The notes: generated from the letters alone by a model not told the origin. DNA of 64,000 nucleotides from Acanthornis magna (GCA_036785705.1 JAWUZG010000036.1:12705501-12769500); one strand, 5' to 3'; counted from the first letter of the stretch, positions 1-13,511 are shown. Made by a program: numbers and translations.

Positions 1-31
1 AAAACTATACTTTAAGGACTCAAATTTCAAA

Positions 32-806
32 ATGTTGATGTCATCCAGAGGGACCTTGACACAGGTGGGGGATGGGCCACTGCAAACATCATGAAGTTCA
101 ACAAGGCCATGTACAAGGTCTTGACCTGAGTCATGGCTATTCCAGACACGCCAACAAGTTGGATGGAGAAGTGATTGAGAGCAGTCCTGCGGCGAAAGGC
201 TTGGGGGTGATGGCTGATGAAAAACTCACCATGAGCTGGCAATGAGTGCTCACAGCCCAGAAGGCCAAGGGAAGCTGAGGCTACAACAAAAGCAGCTTGA
301 CCAGCAGGACAACAGAGGGGATTCTGCCCCTCTGCTCTGCTCTGGTGAGACCCTACCTGGTGCACTTCATCCAGCTCTGGTGTTGCCAGCATAAGGACAA
401 GGACCTGTTGGGAGCAAGTCCAGAGGAGGCCATGAAGTTGATAAGAGGACTGGAGCACCTCCTGTATGAGGATAGGTTGAGAACGTTGGGGTTGTTCAGC
501 CTGGAGAAGAGAAGGTTGTATGGAGATTCTATAGACACCTTCCAGTGTCTGAAGGAGCCAACACTGAAAGAGGGGAAACTCAGACTAAGTATTAGGAAGA
601 AATTCTTTACTGTGAAGGTGATGAGACACTGGAACAGGTTGCCCAGGGAGGTTGCAGATGCCGCAACTGTGGTAGTATTCAACGCCAAGTTAGATAACGC
701 CTTGAGCAACCTGGTCTAGTGGGAGGTGTCCCTGGCAGGGGGGTTGGGACAAGATGATCTTTAACGTCCCTTCAAACCATTAACATTCTATGATTCTGTT
801 ATTCTA
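32..806 (+). mobile_element. CR1 LINE, 5'-truncated, sense, with 3' terminal repeats
   Basis: The copy begins within the reverse-transcriptase C-terminal region. Frame-broken stretches read like IMKFNKAMYKVL, then LVRPYLVHFIQLW, LIRGLEHLLYEDRL, LGLFSLEKRRL and FFTVKVMRHWNRLPREV, which are standard CR1 ORF2 3'-end landmarks. It finishes in CATTCTATGATTCTGTTATTC (784-804), the characteristic CR1 terminal microsatellite. It is decayed by frameshifts and cannot code. The 5' boundary is approximate. Confidence 0.92.
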
Positions 807-1458
807 AGTGCAACTTATGACGATGTTGCATTAATATTGCAAATTAACAAAAACTATAGAATATATTAGTTCTGGAAAAAATTCATGACTTCATTTCAGT
901 GGTGTATATACTCACTATTTAATGGTGTGATAACTAAAAGGTGGTACAGGCAAAATGCTTTGAGTAAGTTTATAGGCATGGCAAAAGATAGCAATATATT
1001 TGCAGTAAAATAAATGGTTCAAGAATTTTACCAGATGTAAAACTTACTAAGCTTCTGATTGGAAACATACCTACTGTGTCAAAATGTGGCATTGATCTCT
1101 TATTTCCTTCTTGTACAAATTAAGTGTTGTATTTTCACCATCTATTCATCACATTTCCTGAAAACAGATATTTTTAGTGGTATACTCAAGGACTGCCCTG
1201 GATTTTTAGAATTATTGTTTCTGTACCAGTCATCAGTCATGTTTACATGCTCTTTTGCTACCAGAACTACTACTAGATATAAGAATCACAAAAAGAAATT
1301 AGACCTCTGTGAACTTCTTGTAGTTTACATTGACATGTACAAATTACTAATCTTTCAAGATGGTATTCTTCTTGGACTTCATTGATACCCGGTATGAAAA
1401 ACTCCAATAAAATTGAAATGTTTCCAGTTTTGTATGATAAAAGAGACAATAAGATATT
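807..1458. other. Unique AT-rich intronic sequence
   Basis: No gene, repeat or structured element is recognised. The 108-residue frame at 1059-1385 has no similarity I can name and no splice context. Confidence 0.7.
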
Positions 1459-1480
1459 TATTTTTTATTTTGAATTACAG
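1459..1480 (+). other. 3' splice acceptor of the first RAB3C exon in the window
   Basis: A T-rich tract (TATTTTTTATTTTGAATTACAG) precedes the first base of the RAB3C frame at 1481. The reading frame upstream of the AG happens to stay open back to about 1382, but it encodes nothing Rab-like, so the homology break at this AG fixes the exon edge. Confidence 0.9.
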
Positions 1481-1708
1481 ATGGCATCCGTTCAAGATTC
1501 CAGACATGGCCAGAAAGATACATCTGACCAGAACTTTGATTACATGTTCAAACTGCTCATTATTGGCAACAGCAGTGTTGGAAAAACCTCGTTTTTGTTC
1601 CGATATGCTGATGATTCCTTTACATCTGCATTTGTAAGCACGGTTGGGATCGATTTCAAAGTAAAAACGGTTTTCAAAAATGAAAAAAGAATTAAGCTAC
1701 AGATTTGG
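1481..1708 (+). CDS. RAB3C: RAB3C coding exon: N-terminus, P-loop and switch I (internal or first coding exon)
   Basis: This exon encodes 76 residues of a RAB3-type small GTPase, a synaptic- and secretory-vesicle protein that controls regulated exocytosis through GTP-dependent effector binding. Counting from the ATG at 1481, the P-loop GNSSVGKTS is at residues 29-37, with K35 and T36 contacting phosphates and Mg. Switch I follows, with the conserved Thr at T54 in VSTVGIDF, and the exon ends in KRIKLQIW. The run [20 protein letters not shown] matches RAB3C. RAB3A and RAB3B have Pro in place of that Ser (TPAF) and differ in the VFKNEK segment. The exon starts right after a T-rich tract and AG (1479-1480) and ends before a GTAAGC donor at 1709. 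It has exactly 228 bases, so both boundaries are phase 0. In human RAB3C, as I recall it, about eight residues precede this Met and come from an upstream exon, so this Met may be internal rather than the start. The identity is very likely; the start choice is open. Confidence 0.95.
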
Positions 1709-1714
1709 GTAAGC
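1709..1714 (+). other. 5' splice donor GTAAGC
   Basis: TGG|GTAAGC follows the Trp codon that closes LQIW. Rab homology stops here and resumes at 53537. Confidence 0.93.
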
Positions 1715-2373
1715 TAAAAAATAATTCTGTGAATTAAGCAAATTGTAGTAGTTTTGAGTAGTAGCATTTGCACAAGTACAGGTTTGCATCGAGTGTCATA
1801 ACTCATATATAGAAAGAGAGAGCATAGGAATGAAATAGCAGTTGATTATTTCTTGAATGGTTTTTCTGTCTTGAATAATACAGTGCAAACAGTATTTTTA
1901 AGGTATTGAAGTACAGTGATTATATATTATTAATTAAATTCCTTTAAGAACTAGTACAGGTTGACACATTAATATCTGTGCAGCAAGATATAAACACTTG
2001 TGCAATATGTAGACTTTTGAAAGTGATACATGTTATATCAAAGTACCTTGAAATACCAGTTTTAGGATTTGGTGCCTTCCCTTAAAAAATTATGAATTCA
2101 TGTAGGAGCTGTGATAGTGGATGCATAACAGAAGGCATAATTTTTTGCTCTGTTATGCTTGTCATCCTGATTACCTGAAACCTCTTCTGTCTTCTGCTGA
2201 GGAAGAAAACACATGCAAGGAGATAGTATTACCCAGGCATAAAAAACTCCTCATTCCTTGCCTGTACCTTAGAGACAATAGAAACATGCCCAGTGGAGAA
2301 AAATGAGATTCCAGGGAATAGGTTTCTTTTTCCACAAACTCTGATCAAAAATAAATGAGAGCCAAAACTTATT
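1715..2373. other. Unique AT-rich intronic sequence
   Basis: Nothing is recognised between the donor of the P-loop exon and the first antisense CR1. Confidence 0.7.
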
Positions 2374-2941
2374 CCATAGAATCATAAAATATCCTGAGTT
2401 GGAAGGGACCCTACTCCTGGCCCTGCACAGCACCAACCCAACTATCATTCCACGTGCCTGACAGTGCTGTCAAAAGCTTCTTGAACTCTGGGAGACTTGG
2501 TGCCGTAAATGCTTCCCTGCGGAGCTGTTCCAGTGCCCAGCCACCCTCTGGGTGAAGAACCTTTTCCTGACATCCAACCTAAACCTCCCCTGACACAACT
2601 TTAGGCCATTCGCTTGGGCCCTGTCACAGGTCATCACAGAAAAGAGATCAGTGTCTGCTCCTCCACTTCCCCTCACGAGGAAGATGTGACTGCAATGAGG
2701 TCTCCCATCAGTCTTCTCCAGGCTGAACAGAACAAGTGACCACAGCTGGTCCCCATATGGCTTCCTCTCAAGGCCCCTCACCACCCTCGTGTCCCCCCTT
2801 TGGATGGTCTCCAATAGCTTTGTGTCCTTTTTGAATTATGGTGCCCAAAACCACACGCAGGACTTGAGGTGAGGCTGCCCAGTGCAGAGCAGAGCAGGAC
2901 AATCCCTTGCCTGGCTGTGCCTGGTGCACCCCAGAACATGT
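2374..2941 (-). mobile_element. CR1 LINE fragment, antisense
   Basis: The plus strand opens with ATAGAATCATAAAATATCCT and GAGTTGGAAGGGACC, the reverse complement of the CR1 3' end. On the minus strand, broken frames read TIQRGDTRVVRGLE, SLVLFSLEKTDG and FRLDVRKRFFTQRVAGHWNS, matching the end of CR1 ORF2. The copy is 5'-truncated near 2941. Confidence 0.92.
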
Positions 2942-5900
2942 TTTGATTTAAGACAGATTCACTGATGCTTACATCTCCTTGTTCTTGGGTGATCAGGTGA
3001 TACTAAAAGGAGAGGGAGGAATAGAAAGACCTGTAATAAAGTGGAGTAAAAGCTTCAGGTCTTCCTGGGGTGCTTCAGGATTTTGAGCTGTGTTTCCCTT
3101 GTGAGACATTTGTAATGGCCTTAAACCCTGGCATAGAAGGCACATAACAGCTGTATTCTTCCCAGTTCTAGCAAAATGTGTATTTTGTTTTTCTTTGCAT
3201 GGCATTAATGTTCGGAGTCCGAACAGGCTCTGACAGTCCTTGCCTGAAAAAACTTGCAACAAAAATGATTGAAACAAACCCAAGAGCTCCATGTCCCTCA
3301 GGGAAGAGGAAACAGAGGCTCAGAGCATAGAAGAGACCTTCCTACTTTGTGAAGAGTCAAGTGCCAGGATGCAGGGTTAGAGATGAGGCGTCAGATCACA
3401 CTTTCATATGAACAGTTTTTACCCCAGCCAGTACTGCATCTTTATTTGTGTTGGTGATTGTTTGGGTTTTTTCCCACTAAATTTCTAGTGTCAGTTCTTA
3501 AAAGGCCTTGTCATTGCCAAATTAACTTAAATTGCACCAGCTCACTTATAGCTAGCTGTCTGTGCTTTTTAGATGGAGTGTTCTGCCTAGGAGCACTGTG
3601 TTGCAGTGAAGCTTGCTAGTAAATCTTTTGATTGTTGCACACCTGAGACCCTCAATGAAATCAGTAAGGGATCTCAGAAGGCTGTTCTAGTGCACAAAAT
3701 ATGAAATAGAGTACTATTACCCCATCTCTTAAGTTATATCAAGAACAGAATTGTTCTTAATAGTCATTATCTATATATGTAACTTGTGTCTATATTATAT
3801 TATACTTTTTTTTAATTGGCTGTGCAAATAACTTTCTAAATGAATAGTTATCTTGCAATATCCATTTCCATTTCATTCATTCATTTATGAAAGACAATTT
3901 GTATTAGATAAAATATAAAATTGAATGAATCATAGTGAGATGTGATCTGATGTTAATTCTGAATAGAAACATCCATGAGGTTATAACAGTTCCCTCAAAA
4001 TCAACAACAAGCTATTTGGTGGCATTATGTGTTAGCTGATGTCCAGCATATATGAAATAAAATATTCTTGAAAATATCACGGTTTTGTGAAGTCAGAAGA
4101 CTGGAAGTGCAACTTTAAAATGTATCCTGAATGACAAAATCAGAACTGCTTTGCCATGCACTTGAGAAATACATGGAATGATGATGTTCTGCTGTTCTTG
4201 CTTGACGGTAAATTACAAAAATATGTAAATAGTAATGCTGTTAAGTTGCTAAAATTCCCTAACTAGAGACACAATTAATACAACATTTGTCCTGTTTCAA
4301 TTTTGCACATATTCTTCTAGGTTAGACATTTAAAGTTCCTATTTAATGTTTTTTTCAACAAGATACTTTGTGTTCAACTTGAAGCCCATTGGAGCTTGCA
4401 GATTCCGTCAGAAGAAGCTTCTCGTACTTGCCAGTGAAGGTTAGGAGTTTGTTTAAAGTCAGCATGGACACTTAAGGAAGCAGAGTCATTATTTAACAAT
4501 AAAATTCATGGTGTGATTATCACAGATGAACTAGGAAGGGTTATCAGTTTGAGGTAGGTGCTGATCACATCCTGGGTTGCGCTGCAGGTCTTTCATTCAT
4601 TTGAGATTTTTTCTAGCTTGGCGGCAATAGTGTCTTATTCTTGAACTGTCTTCTTTGATTTTTCAAGTCAGGGAAGATGAGGCTCAATCTAGTCCTTGCT
4701 GATATCATTTTCAAATGGACAGAAAGAGGCTGCTGGGAGTACTGTAACATTTGCTTCCTTTCCTTCTGAGCCAAACACCTTCTTTCCACAATATTTACTA
4801 CTGGAATTGAGACAAGTTCAGAGTTTAAGTGCTGTATTGATTAGTGGTAGCACATTACCTTATCATAGGACCACCATCTGGCTCTGAAATTTTGTTTCAC
4901 AGCACATTATAAATGTGACAATCTGCTATGGACATGAGGAAGACAGAATATTAACATGTCTCTTACCTTTTAGAGGACAGCAATTTAAAAAAGTCATGCT
5001 TTGCCTAAAAAGGTATGAATTTCTCCATTGAAACTATACAAAAATTTTGTAAAGAAATTGTGTCTGTATGCAGCACATAACTACACAGGATAAAAGTCCA
5101 CTAAAGGGCTTTAGGATGTTTTACGGTGTCAGATAATAAAAAGCAATATAGTTTTCCTCCATTTGGTTTGAACTAGTAATATTAAAGGAAAGTGCTGAAA
5201 CTGGAAGGCTATAAGATTTTCTCACTTTAAAACCTATGTTGAATTAAAAAAAAAGACTTGTCAATATTAATTCACACAAAAATACATTCTAACTAAAATT
5301 GTTAAAAGTTCAAAGGTGTGTAAATCAGAAAACAAAAATAAAAACCTTATAAATCTATCTGTAGCTATAAAGGCTTGCATTACTTTTGTGAACTGGCAGT
5401 GCTATAATAGAAATAACGGCCTAAGAGAGTTTATGGACAAATCTAGGCTTATTTGGGCAGTAGAATTTGTTAGCTAACATGTCAAAATAAACCATATAAT
5501 AGGGAGATAAAATAAGGAAAAATAAAGTCCAGATACTGACTCCTAGAAGAAAGAATAAAACTTGCTAAGACAGGTAAGCATATTTAACTGTTTATCCATA
5601 TCTCATTTAAAAATTTACTTGATCATAACTCCCAGTGATTTCAAACTTATTTCAGTACAAATTTTGTCTGATGATTGAAGTATGAAGTTTTCCCTCTGGG
5701 ATCTGTTTATAGCACAAAAAAGTTTTAACTGAATTTGTACAGCTGTATCTGGTTGTAGCACTCTGGCGCAAATATCAAATAAGAAAACTGCACTGCATTT
5801 TGCTGCTTAAATGTCTTTTCCTTGAGACTGGCCATATACTTCAAGGACTAGGTGCAATAATCACATTGAAAGATCTCCTCCTAGAGAAGACAGGATAAGA

Positions 5901-6188
5901 GCTGCTTGTGTCAGCATATCCTTAGAAGTGTCTGTGACAGTTTCATTTGATACCCAAAATGTTTCTGCCCTCACATCAACAGCTTCTATAAATCATCATA
6001 GGGTTTAGGGACTAAGTGAGGACTAGGTTTTATAAGCTGACTGAGAAAATGCAGTGTCATCATTCAATAATTAAAACTATTGCAGCTGTTAAAAAAAAAA
6101 TCTAGAGATATTAGACACCTAATTGTCTTCTCTACAAGCTTCCTAACAGTCCTTTAGCACTAAAAAGAATTCAGATAAAAATAAAATG
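2942..6188. other. Unique intronic sequence
   Basis: AT-rich with short A or T runs. No exon-like homology and no mobile element is recognised. Confidence 0.65.
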
Positions 6189-6189
6189 A

Positions 6190-6233
<44 letters not shown>

Positions 6234-6241
6234 GTGTGTGT
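6189..6241. repeat. (GT)n microsatellite
   Basis: About 53 bases of GT dinucleotides with two interruptions (TTT and GCG). Alternating purine-pyrimidine sequence of this length can adopt Z-DNA, and it should be length-polymorphic. Confidence 0.97.
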
Positions 6242-6752
6242 TAGAAGTGTCTGAAATATGCATGAAAATTGCCTTGATATTGAAGCCTTTGGGAGGTATC
6301 CTGCAGTAACTTAAAAGCGTGGAAGCAGTGCCACATGGCAGAAATACCCTGTAACAGTGACTGGGGCTATATGAATCAGTTAAAGAATCACTAAACACAC
6401 TGGTTCAGTAGAAAGATAGTGAAAGTTGAAGCAATTAAAGTGGAGATGGGAGTAGCAGGTAGAGAAAGAGGATAGCAAATGTAGCAATGTGTCATCATAG
6501 GGTTTTCATGTCCTGACTATCGCATCTGACTTCCCTGGGTGTTTTTAATTCCTGTGATAGCCACTGAAAAGTATATTTCATTATTCCTTTCTCAGCTTCT
6601 AGTGACAATGTGTAGCTGCTGCTTTGAATACACAGTCTTTTTAGATGGGGATAGTAAATCTAATATTGAAAATGAAATTTACTTATCTCAGCATGAAAAT
6701 CAAATGTGTATACTGTAGTATATCAGACAAAGTGATTTGAAGAGAGTAAGGT

Positions 6753-6905
6753 AGAATCATAGAATGTGCTGAGTTGGAAAGGACCCATCAAGTCCAGCTC
6801 CTCGCCCTGCACAGGACACCCCAAGAGTTACACCATGTGCTTGAGAGCATTGTCCAAATGGTGGTGTGACTGCTTCCCTGGGAACCCTGTTCCAGTGCTG
6901 GAATT
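6753..6905 (-). mobile_element. Short CR1 3' fragment, antisense
   Basis: AGAATCATAGAATGTGCTGA followed by GTTGGAAAGGACCCATCAAGTCCAGCTC is the reverse complement of a CR1 3' end. Similarity runs to about the CTGTTCCAGTGCTGG segment and then stops, so only about 150 bases were inserted or remain. Confidence 0.9.
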
Positions 6906-9900
6906 TGGGGTTTCTCTAGATCCAGCTGTATTAGTAAATTAAACATTCCAAGATTGCCCTTTGGCACTGAATTCAGCTGGCTAGAATAGCTTTTGTCCAT
7001 ATGTTTAAACCCTTTCAGCCTCTGAAAGGAAATGGACACATTCAGGTCTTGTACTGGGAAAGGTCTCTGTCCTTTGCTGGACCCTGCCCAGGAACTGTTA
7101 GTGCTTGCAAGTCTGGGTCAAAACCATGTGAGAAAACATGCTGGCGGTTTCACAGCATAGACAAATTTGATAGCCTTGAAATGCTTCTTGGCACAATTTA
7201 ATTTGCTGTTACAGACGTGGCCTGAAAGGGCAGAAGCTCCAGGCAGACATGGGTGGGGCTGGCCTGTTCACTGTGGTAAGCAATGCAATGTGTTCACACA
7301 TACTGGTCTGTTAGAAGGTCCTAAAAATTCCTGAGAAAAGATGGCTAATGAGGAATGTAGTTGTGACAGACAGAATGCAGTCTCTGGACTTTTCCTGTTA
7401 GCTGAAACATGGCAAAATTCTGAGAAGTTTTTGTTTTGTTTTAAGCTGCCCTTCAACAGGTGAATGTTATCCAGTTGTAGTTGGATATGAGTTGCCTAAA
7501 CTATTCCCTTTCTCCTCCTTTGCTTATATCTGCACGATATAAATTTTGGGGAACCTGAAAGTTTTGGGGTAGGATGCTGTTTTCATATTGCTGTATTATT
7601 TCATATGGTCCTTCTTACATATTCATTGGGAATAATTCCACTTATGTGTAAGTCATATTTGGTATACTTTATTTCTCAGAAGTACTGGAATTTATTAATC
7701 ATGATTTTTCTTTAATTGTTTTTTACCCCTATTTTTCATGGCATCTGTAGTTATCAACAACAGGTATTGAAAATTTGTACAAAGGAAGGCCTGTTATAGT
7801 ACAGATGGAACTATTGTGTTCAGATCTGTCAGAGAGCCACCAGGAGTTTTTGGTATCTGTATAGCTTTAAGGGGCCCGTAGTTAATTTCAGAAGTTGCAT
7901 GTTTCCCAGATTTAGGGATTTTTAGTACTCTCTTTACCTTGCCCTGTTTATTCTCTATTCTGCTTCCTGTACTTGTTTTTCTGTTTATATTAAATTTGCA
8001 CCCATGGATCCAATCCAGATACAATTTTCCATTATATTTGGTAAGTAGCCAAGAAAGAAATTCTTGAATAGTTCACTTTCAGCTATACAAGTTGTAATGA
8101 ACATGTAGGAAGGAGAGACACTGCTTACCTAAAAGGAGACAAGACAGTTTGTCTTTTCTCTAAACTTTAGTGCATGCTGGTAATTTATATAATCTATATA
8201 ATGTATAAAAATATAAATAACTAGTATAGCTTAAATGTTAAAGTCATCAGACCAGAGGGAAATGTAAGCAGAGCCTGGAAAGATAATAATATGTGTGTTG
8301 CTACTTGAAGTTTGACTGCCATTGCTCATACAATGAGGCAGGATATGAGAAAAAACACCAAAGAATCTGAATGAAAAGGGGACCTAAGAGTTTATGAAAT
8401 AGGGCACCATAAACAGCATGAAAAATCAGAAACAGTAAGAGATACATGTGATGGTTGGTATTATTTCTTCGCATATCACACTACAAAAATGCTAACAGAG
8501 TTGATACTACAGTCCTTTAGTGAAAAAAGCAGGACTGTACTCATTAAAATGTTTTTGCAAGAAATGCTGCCTTGGGAACTATTCCGTGTGTAAAAATGTA
8601 GATGCACCCACTATAAAAAATACACATTTTGTAAAACTAACAGTATTTCTTGTACGGAACCAGAGTTCAACCTTCAGTACCAAAGAAAACCTTGGCAATG
8701 TAAAAGGCGTGTTCAGTTCAGACTTCAGTGCAAAGAGCACATGCTGTACACTTTGTGAGACAGGCCATGTAGGCCAGTGATGACACTTGTAAAATTTATA
8801 TGCTTTTTATTTAAAATGTAGCACTAGCTGTTCGAATATTTATGAGATACTACAATGTTATTGCTGTTTTAAAGCACCTGTCTTGAGAGTTTTAAACACT
8901 GTCTTGAAACTCAATTAAAAAAAAGGATGGTGACTATTTGTTCAGCACCATGTCTAGACAGTCCTGTGTCCTGATCCTGTGTGCTTTCTCTAAAATACAC
9001 AACAAAGTGGCTGCAAATCCCTGGCCTCAAATAGTTTGGAGAGGAAATACGAGGTAAATGTCAGTTTTACAACTGCAGCCAGCATTAAGTTCCACTATTT
9101 TTCTCAATATTCCAACCTTTTTTGAAAGCCTTCTGTAGAGTCTTGGGTCAAACATTTCACTATTTTACGAAGTTCTGTGCTTTACAAAACCCTCCAATGC
9201 TTACTTCACATTGCTGGACTTTAAATATTCTTTGACAAAGAAAAACTCCTGTTATTAGTAAAATGATACATCTGCATTCAAAGGCAAATATTTATTGAAA
9301 AGAAAAGGTGTAATTTAGCATAACTGAGATTCCAAATAAGGTTTATCTCACTGTTTAAGTGAAGCTTCCATGGGAATTCTGTAAGAGAAACTGATCTAGT
9401 GTAAGATCCTTTCTAGAACACTTTTCTATATTCTTCATTGGACTCCAGGGAAAGGCATCCTGCCATGTTTTAAGCCAACAAATCCTCAAGCTGCCAGACC
9501 ACATGTAATTGCAGATCCCCCTAACCTGTGACCAGGCAGCCTGGTTTAACATTTTTTCAGCTGCCTTTGCCTTCTGCATAATGATCTGCAAGTGACCAGC
9601 TTGCAGCTGTCAAGAAGCATATACCAGTGGAAGAGCCATCATGAACCAGCACTTACACACATGCAAACATCACATAAATGCTACAAAGGCTCCCTAAAAG
9701 CTGGTGATGAGAAAAGGAAAGATAAGATGGAAGAGTGTTTCATAGATGTGTATATGAATATCCAGATTTTTGGTTTTTCTTCAAGTCAGTCAGGATGGAA
9801 AAGAAATAATGAAAGGAATGATTTTGCTGTGGCAGCGATCTGGATCAAGAACAGTTACATTGGACCAAATTTGAAAAACAAATAAGCAATTTTAATTGTA

Positions 9901-12460
9901 CAAGCTCAACAGAATTCAGAGAGATCTGACAGTATACTTTAAACTGCCAATGTGACTTATACTTACTAAGCTATAATTTTAATAAGCAAAACTAAACCTA
10001 TTTCTAAAATGAAATTAATGTTGACAGCATTCCTTAAAGTGAAATCAACTGTGCTGCCAGGTCCCATGAACCACTCTAGCTGCACATTTATGACATCTAT
10101 ACATCTGCAATGAATCTACGAAGGGAAAAAAAAAAAAGTGTGTACAGGCTCTTTGCTGAATTTTAATAAGATTCATGTTGTAGATTAGAGCAAAATGTTG
10201 CACTCTTGCTGTGCAGTTGTTGCTTTGAAATCACAGGACCAGAGCTTTGGACAGGTGCCATAATGTAAATACCATGAAAATGGGAGAGTAGAGATAGTAT
10301 TTAAAGCTCACTTTTGCCCTCTCCTGCTGCTCAGTGCAAGCTGTTTCCCTGTGCTATGTTAGAACAGCTTGGAATCGTTCTGAAATTATGCCGGGTTGAA
10401 AGGGACACAAGTGACTGAGGGAGGATACAGGGGTCACACAAAAGGAACTCATTTTTATTTAATGTTAGTCAATTTGCATTTTGTTCTGGAAGTAAGCTTA
10501 GGTGCATTTTGTAAAAGCACAGAGCCATCAGGGTCTTCATGTCATGTAAGGATGTTTGTAGTAGCTTACATGTATAATGGGCAATGCACCCAGTTTTCAC
10601 ATGTGAAATGATATCAAACGAAATAGCATCTCTGGACCATTTAGCTGTGTATTTACATTGCTATTTCTTGGTCAGCTAAGAAAAAGCTCTTTAGTATATT
10701 GGTTGCATATTTTTCTCTCAGAGAAACTGCTTTTTCCACTTTTCTTTATTTTCAGTGTAGTTGAAGGCTAATCTCCTTCAATCTTTTCTGAATAAACATA
10801 TTGTTCTTTTGTAATCATCTTGGTATTTTCTGGTTTAACCCAGATTGTTTTATTACACACTGGTCATAAACAAATTCTGTCCCCTGTTTTTACTGTTATA
10901 ACTTTATTTATTCATTCATTGCAGTTTGAGAAATACAGAGAATTTTACCTCAATGAATTCACCTCAGTCAATAACTCAGATGGAGTTTGTCAGTGGTATA
11001 ATTTGCTGACTTGTTTGCTCTAAAATTAGTATGGTACATACATACATACATACATACATACATACATACATGCATATATATATATATAATGGTAGCTATA
11101 TATATAAACTGAAAGTTATTTTTCTGCCCATCAGATTATTATTAATGTGTATTTATAAAAAAAGGAATTTAGGGCTGTTACAGGAAATCAGTTTTTCTGT
11201 TATGACAGCAGGAATGATACTCAGTGGGCATTGTTGCTCCCTATAGATTGGCTACTATTGACTTCGGTTTATTTTATTTGGAAATAAAGCCAACTCTGCA
11301 GAAAGAAATATGAAGAACCCCCTCATGGGGGTGTCTGCTTTTTCTTTATAGATGGTTTGGTTTGCGACACTGACTAGCAAGGCCTATATTTGTTCATCTT
11401 AATAAAGAATTCCAGAAAGAGATGAGCCAAATAGAAAACAGCACCTGGATATGTAATGTCTCAGAATTCTATATTCACCTATAATTAGCACATGTACTTT
11501 CTGCAGTGTCTTGAAATCTTCTGGGATTTCTTATTTCTCACCTCTTCTCGAAAAGATTTTCAAATTCTAGTCATCTTACAAGACTTCTTAACAGCCATTA
11601 GTGAAATTTACTTCAAGCATAATTTCATTGGAGAATTCTATGATTAGGGTTTCTAGATTTTAGTGGATATGATCACAAATGATATGGCATCACATATGTT
11701 AGCAGAGAACTGAAACATTGAGAGCTGAAGCGTGAGAGTGTCTTAGCTGGCTGGGTGAAAATGTAAGATTCTTCAACTCTATGAACAAAAGGAATCAAGC
11801 TAATTTCCCGGACAAGACTGAGTTTAGTAGTGGAAAGAAGACTGGGTGAGGACCTAATGACAAGCTGTTTTGACAGGAGAGGACATCAGACTTGAAATGC
11901 ATTGGGGAATGGTTTTAGGACTCAAAGAGTTATTAAACTTAATACATAGTAGGTATATGCTAATAATGATTATAAATGATGGGAAGTTGGAAAGTGTTAT
12001 CAGTATAGAATAAGATCAGTATATATACATTAAAAAACACTACTAACTCAAGTGTCAGGTAATAGAAATGGAATTTAATTTAACTGTATCAAATTGGACA
12101 CTTTGGACACAACAATAAGAAATTACTTTTTAAATTAGAACTTACTTCATTAACAGCCACTGATTAAAGGCACAGTCTGTGTATATGAGAAAACAAAAGG
12201 ATTACTACTAACTGTCCAAGTAAAAACTGTTAATATGGCTCTTTCATGTGCCTGGTGAAGTATTTCCAGAGGAAATGGGACTATTTAGTTATCTACTGCA
12301 CTGGAAATACTTCATATGGAGAAAGAAACTCAAACTGATGACAGGTGCAGAAGAAACCCTATAGAGGAACTAAACGAGATAGAAGAAAAATAATGCGTTT
12401 TTTTTTTTTTACTCCAGAAAACAAAGGCAAGACTAGTACTTTGTTTTTTTATAAAGTTGG
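6906..12460. other. Unique intronic sequence with one compound microsatellite
   Basis: Apart from the TACA/TA repeat, nothing is recognised. Frames at 8520-8780 and 9592-9885 are short, have chance-like composition and lack relatives I know. Confidence 0.65.
11035..11106. repeat. (TACA)n then (TA)n compound microsatellite
   Basis: A run of about nine TACA units to 11070 is followed by TA repeats at 11074-11089, and a second short TATATATA tract lies at 11097-11105. Confidence 0.96.
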
Positions 12461-12513
12461 TGGTTTGGTTTGGTTTGGTTTGGTTTGGTTTGGTTTGGTT
12501 TGGGTTGGGTTTT
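12461..12513. repeat. (GGTTT)n pentanucleotide tract
   Basis: Eight or so GGTTT units are followed by GGGTTGGGTTTTTT. The tract is strictly G/T on the transcript-sense strand. Confidence 0.96.
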
Positions 12514-13511
12514 TTCCATAAACACACTTAATTTTGTCCAAAATGCACAATCCTCTACTGAGAAACCATTCAGATGAGAAAAAGATGTGTAAGCTGGCCT
12601 GTTGTTTACATGATGCCAATGTGCTGAAGAGACCTGTAACAAGTGAAGAGGATATGCACTGATCATCTTTATAAAAGGCAGAAGCATTTATGGATTGACT
12701 TAGAAAGCTTGTGTGGAGTTGGTCTGACCAGTGTCATTTGGACATTTCTGAATGCTCACAATTACTACTTCTCCAATTGTATGCTTCATGGTATTTAGAG
12801 TATGGTGGAAGTCTTATTTACTGTACCTAAAGGACCCAGGTATTTATCTTGCTTCTTGTCCATGACGTAGCAACCTTTTTTTTGCTCTAATTTAAACCAA
12901 TTTCCTTTCAGAATGTCCATCTCTCAGACACTAATAATGCCTTTTTTTTTTTTTGGTAGCACTCTGCTTCAGGCAGTTTAATGTATTGAGGGGGTCAGAA
13001 TAGTGTCAGTAGCTAGCTGCATCCCATAAGATAGAGCTGGTGGCATGTAGAAGAATCATAACAGAAGCATGACTCAAGGGTGATCAACAGGAAGTCCGTT
13101 TGGTCTTCGGATATCATGTGTCTGGTAGACGAAGCTCACTAAACAGCAGCTGAGTGTGAACATGTCTTTTGCCATGTTCCAGGAAGCATGGAACCTATCA
13201 AGGCAGAAAGACATTAAAAGATCATATAACAGCAAGGGGGGTTATAGTGGCTTTGGCTGGGAAATGGAAAGGCTGGGATAGTCAGTATTGTGCTAATTAG
13301 TGGGGAAGAGAGAATACAAAAAGAAAAATGTGGTGGAAGCATATATGAGCAGTCCTGTGAAAATGAATGTCAAACCTGAAGCAAGATAGTAATTAGCAGC
13401 CTGAAGGATGAAAAGACCTTACAGAAAGTCAGAGAGTCCAGGACAAATGCCTCAATGCTGAAGATAATGAATGCCATTATAATTGTGCGGGAACAGGAAT
13501 CTTAAAGCTAA

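Larger units (their letters stand above)
1..1480 (+). other. RAB3C: End of the intron (or upstream region) before the RAB3C P-loop exon
   Basis: The stretch holds a sense CR1 copy up to about 806 and AT-rich unique sequence from 807 to 1458. No exon encoding the short N-terminal leader of RAB3C and no promoter-like CpG island is visible, so the true first exon lies outside the window. Confidence 0.7.

Noticed and set aside
297..719. 140-residue frame that could be called a gene
   Set aside because: It is the decayed C-terminal part of CR1 ORF2 and ends just before the CR1 3' terminal repeats.
1382..1480. Open frame running in phase into the RAB3C exon, as if the protein had 33 extra N-terminal residues
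   Set aside because: The segment is T-rich intron ending in a canonical acceptor, shows no Rab similarity, and the homology starts sharply at 1481.
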